DNA from: an uncultured Bacteroidia bacterium
GTDB taxonomy: Bacteria > Bacteroidota > Bacteroidia > Bacteroidales > UBA932
Assembly: GCA_902796555.1 (NCBI GenBank)
Contig: CADBPR010000101.1
Span: 1 to 32,446 of the forward strand
Length of the DNA: 32,446 bases
Reading direction: 5' to 3'
Shown here: positions 31,500 through 32,446 of the stretch, one piece after another
Position numbering within the stretch: position 1 is the first letter of the stretch
How the letters are laid out: each line of letters starts with the position of its first letter
Notes under the pieces: model-generated
Database searches by the model: none
What the model was told of the DNA's origin: nothing
Seen by the model: the letters and a program-made list of their open reading frames with translations, nothing else
Translations under genes and position numbers: made by a program

Positions 31500-32111
31500 A
31501 TGCGTAAACTAACTCTATATCTGATTCTTGCGCTTATGGCAGTATTTTCTCAGCCGGCAAAGGCCGGTAGCGGCGTTTTTGTCAAAGGACTTGACGCATT
31601 TGTAACCTACGATGCAGGCAACGAAGCGACAACGCTCAGTTTCACGACACAGGGCAAGCAGTTCAAAGCCATTTCCCTTTGGTTCGACAACAGCGTAGCC
31701 ATCGCAATCGAAGATGCTTCCGGCGCTCGGACCATCGTCTATCGAGAGGGTGCTCCTACCGGTGTCCAAGGCCTTCCGAAGATTGGCTTCAACGGGTCAA
31801 CTGAATCCCGCAGTAATTCATATCTGATTGGTGTACACGACTTTACAAACAACGGAAACGCAGAGCTGACGATTGCCGTAAACGACGGCCGTGACGGAAT
31901 CGCCGTTTTCGTGCTGACGTTTGACGGTTACAGCTGGAAGCCGATTGGCAAGATGATTACCCGCGGAAAAGGCCTCGGCGGCTGCCGTGTGTTCCGCCAA
32001 GCCCTGACCATGAAGGACGCCGCCGGCACCCTGTACACCTGGACCTGCCACGGCAACACCTTCGATTTCCTTTCCAGCGACAAAGTCAACGACCCCACCG
32101 TCCTCTATTAG
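31500..32111 (+). CDS. Secreted protein of unknown function, possibly beta-propeller-like
   Basis: This 203-residue protein has a Sec signal (MRKLTLYLILALMAVFSQPAKAG). Repeated strand-like segments with GxD/GNA turns follow, e.g. HDFTNNGNAELTIAVNDGRDG and a later DGYSWKPIGKMIT. These resemble FG-GAP/VCBS or integrin-like hydrophilic beta-hairpins, but I cannot name a family. Later in-frame Mets would destroy the signal, so start 31500 is favoured in spite of the missing leader. It stands alone before the right-hand non-coding region. Confidence 0.72.
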   Translation: MRKLTLYLILALMAVFSQPAKAGSGVFVKGLDAFVTYDAGNEATTLSFTTQGKQFKAISLWFDNSVAIAIEDASGARTIVYREGAPTGVQGLPKIGFNGSTESRSNSYLIGVHDFTNNGNAELTIAVNDGRDGIAVFVLTFDGYSWKPIGKMITRGKGLGGCRVFRQALTMKDAAGTLYTWTCHGNTFDFLSSDKVNDPTVLY

Positions 32112-32130
32112 CCGCTCCTGGCGGTCTCAA

Positions 32131-32183
32131 CGTTCTACGTTCTTGACGTTCCTGGCGTTCCCTGTCGTTCCTGACGCTTTCTC
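32131..32183 (+). repeat. Short tandem repeat of CGTTC(C/T)TG-type units
   Basis: Six imperfect units begin at 32131, 32138, 32147, 32156, 32166 and 32175, 7-10 bases long: CGTTCTA, CGTTCTTGA, CGTTCCTGG, CGTTCCCTGT, CGTTCCTGA and CGCTTTCTC. They start 19 bases after the stop of the 31500 gene and do not encode a peptide in either direction that I can support. Confidence 0.7.
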
Positions 32184-32426
32184 CGCATTTCCCGGGGATT
32201 TCGCGCGCCGGGAGTTGCGAAGCGCCGCAGTATCCAATAATCTTCCGAGCTCCGCGGCGGCGCAGCGGAGGGTGGCCGAAAAGAATGTGCGTTGTCTCAA
32301 AAATCTCTGAGTGTTAACCGCCTGTAAATCAGCGATATACTTATTTTCCCCTGGTACAGTTGTGGCTCACCGGGATTTTTCCGTGGAAAAAAGGTCTTGG
32401 GTACGTGTTTATTACGCGTAAAGTTA
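32184..32426. other. Non-coding right-hand spacer with hairpins
   Basis: No ORF or RNA gene that I can name lies in these 243 bases. A GC hairpin (CTCCGC 32250-32255 / GCGGAG 32265-32270) lies in the middle. The later part has a stretch with GGTACAGTTGTGGCTCACC (32352-32370), reminiscent of sequences before integrase genes in this phylum, but I cannot verify that. Confidence 0.35.
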
Positions 32427-32446
32427 TAACTTTGCACACATGAAAA
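32427..32446 (+). CDS. Start of a gene cut by the window edge, with its promoter
   Basis: TAACTTTG at 32427-32434 is a good -7 element. Five bases later ATGAAAA (32440-32446) begins a frame that reads Met-Lys and then leaves the window. No TTTG is present at the usual distance. It could be a leaderless gene. Product unknown. Confidence 0.4.

Noticed and set aside
32340-32400. Possible tRNA or structured RNA near the right edge
   Set aside because: I could not fold a cloverleaf, T-loop or any known RNA from these bases.

Overview
The window looks like chromosome from a fairly GC-rich member of the Bacteroidales (phylum Bacteroidota). The evidence is: promoters of the TTTG-N19-21-TAnnTTTG type instead of -35/-10; almost no Shine-Dalgarno sequences; many secreted proteins with short Sec signals ending in AQ or a lipobox; small beta-barrels ending in Phe; a Bacteroidota-type ParC; and MenA. 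No rRNA, tRNA, CRISPR array or complete mobile element was found. The only hint of mobility is at the right edge.

Region 1 (107-11308) is a galactosamine / alpha-galactoside utilisation locus around an AgaR-like DeoR repressor. To its left, on the minus strand, lie a PfkB sugar kinase, a GH36-like alpha-galactosidase lipoprotein, a GH109 alpha-N-acetylgalactosaminidase-like lipoprotein and a small outer-membrane barrel, closed by a terminator. To its right, on the plus strand, lie an AgaS deaminase/isomerase, a KbaZ/GatZ-like tagatose-bisphosphate aldolase subunit, an alkaline phosphatase lipoprotein, an EamA transporter and a secreted esterase. The logic is: release GalNAc/galactose in the periplasm, import it, deaminate galactosamine-6-phosphate to tagatose-6-phosphate, and feed glycolysis. 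No SusC/SusD, no GalNAc-6-P deacetylase and no catalytic KbaY are present. The agaR promoter carries a site matching the E. coli AgaR operator core as I recall it.

Region 2 (11298-14138, minus) is a tightly overlapping four-gene cassette: a small secreted protein with YD-like repeats, a VTC-type polyphosphate polymerase domain protein, a DUF4956 membrane protein and a DUF2490 outer-membrane protein. Its function is not known to me.

Region 3 (14255-19059) holds lptB and dnaX (minus). A translationally coupled pair diverges from dnaX: an unknown secreted protein and an M16 zinc protease.

Region 4 (19192-26888, plus) is a long, closely spaced run: exbB, exbD, tonB, an RluB-type pseudouridine synthase, era, parC and queH. 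It mixes envelope energy transduction, ribosome maturation, chromosome decatenation and queuosine synthesis.

Region 5 (26908-30823, minus) has a previously unlisted 45-residue ORF with its own perfect promoter and terminator, followed by a lepA - GT2 glycosyltransferase - menA operon.

Region 6 (30849-32446, plus) has two small secreted proteins of unknown function, one apparently translated from a leaderless mRNA, then a tandem repeat, and the first bases of a gene cut by the window edge.
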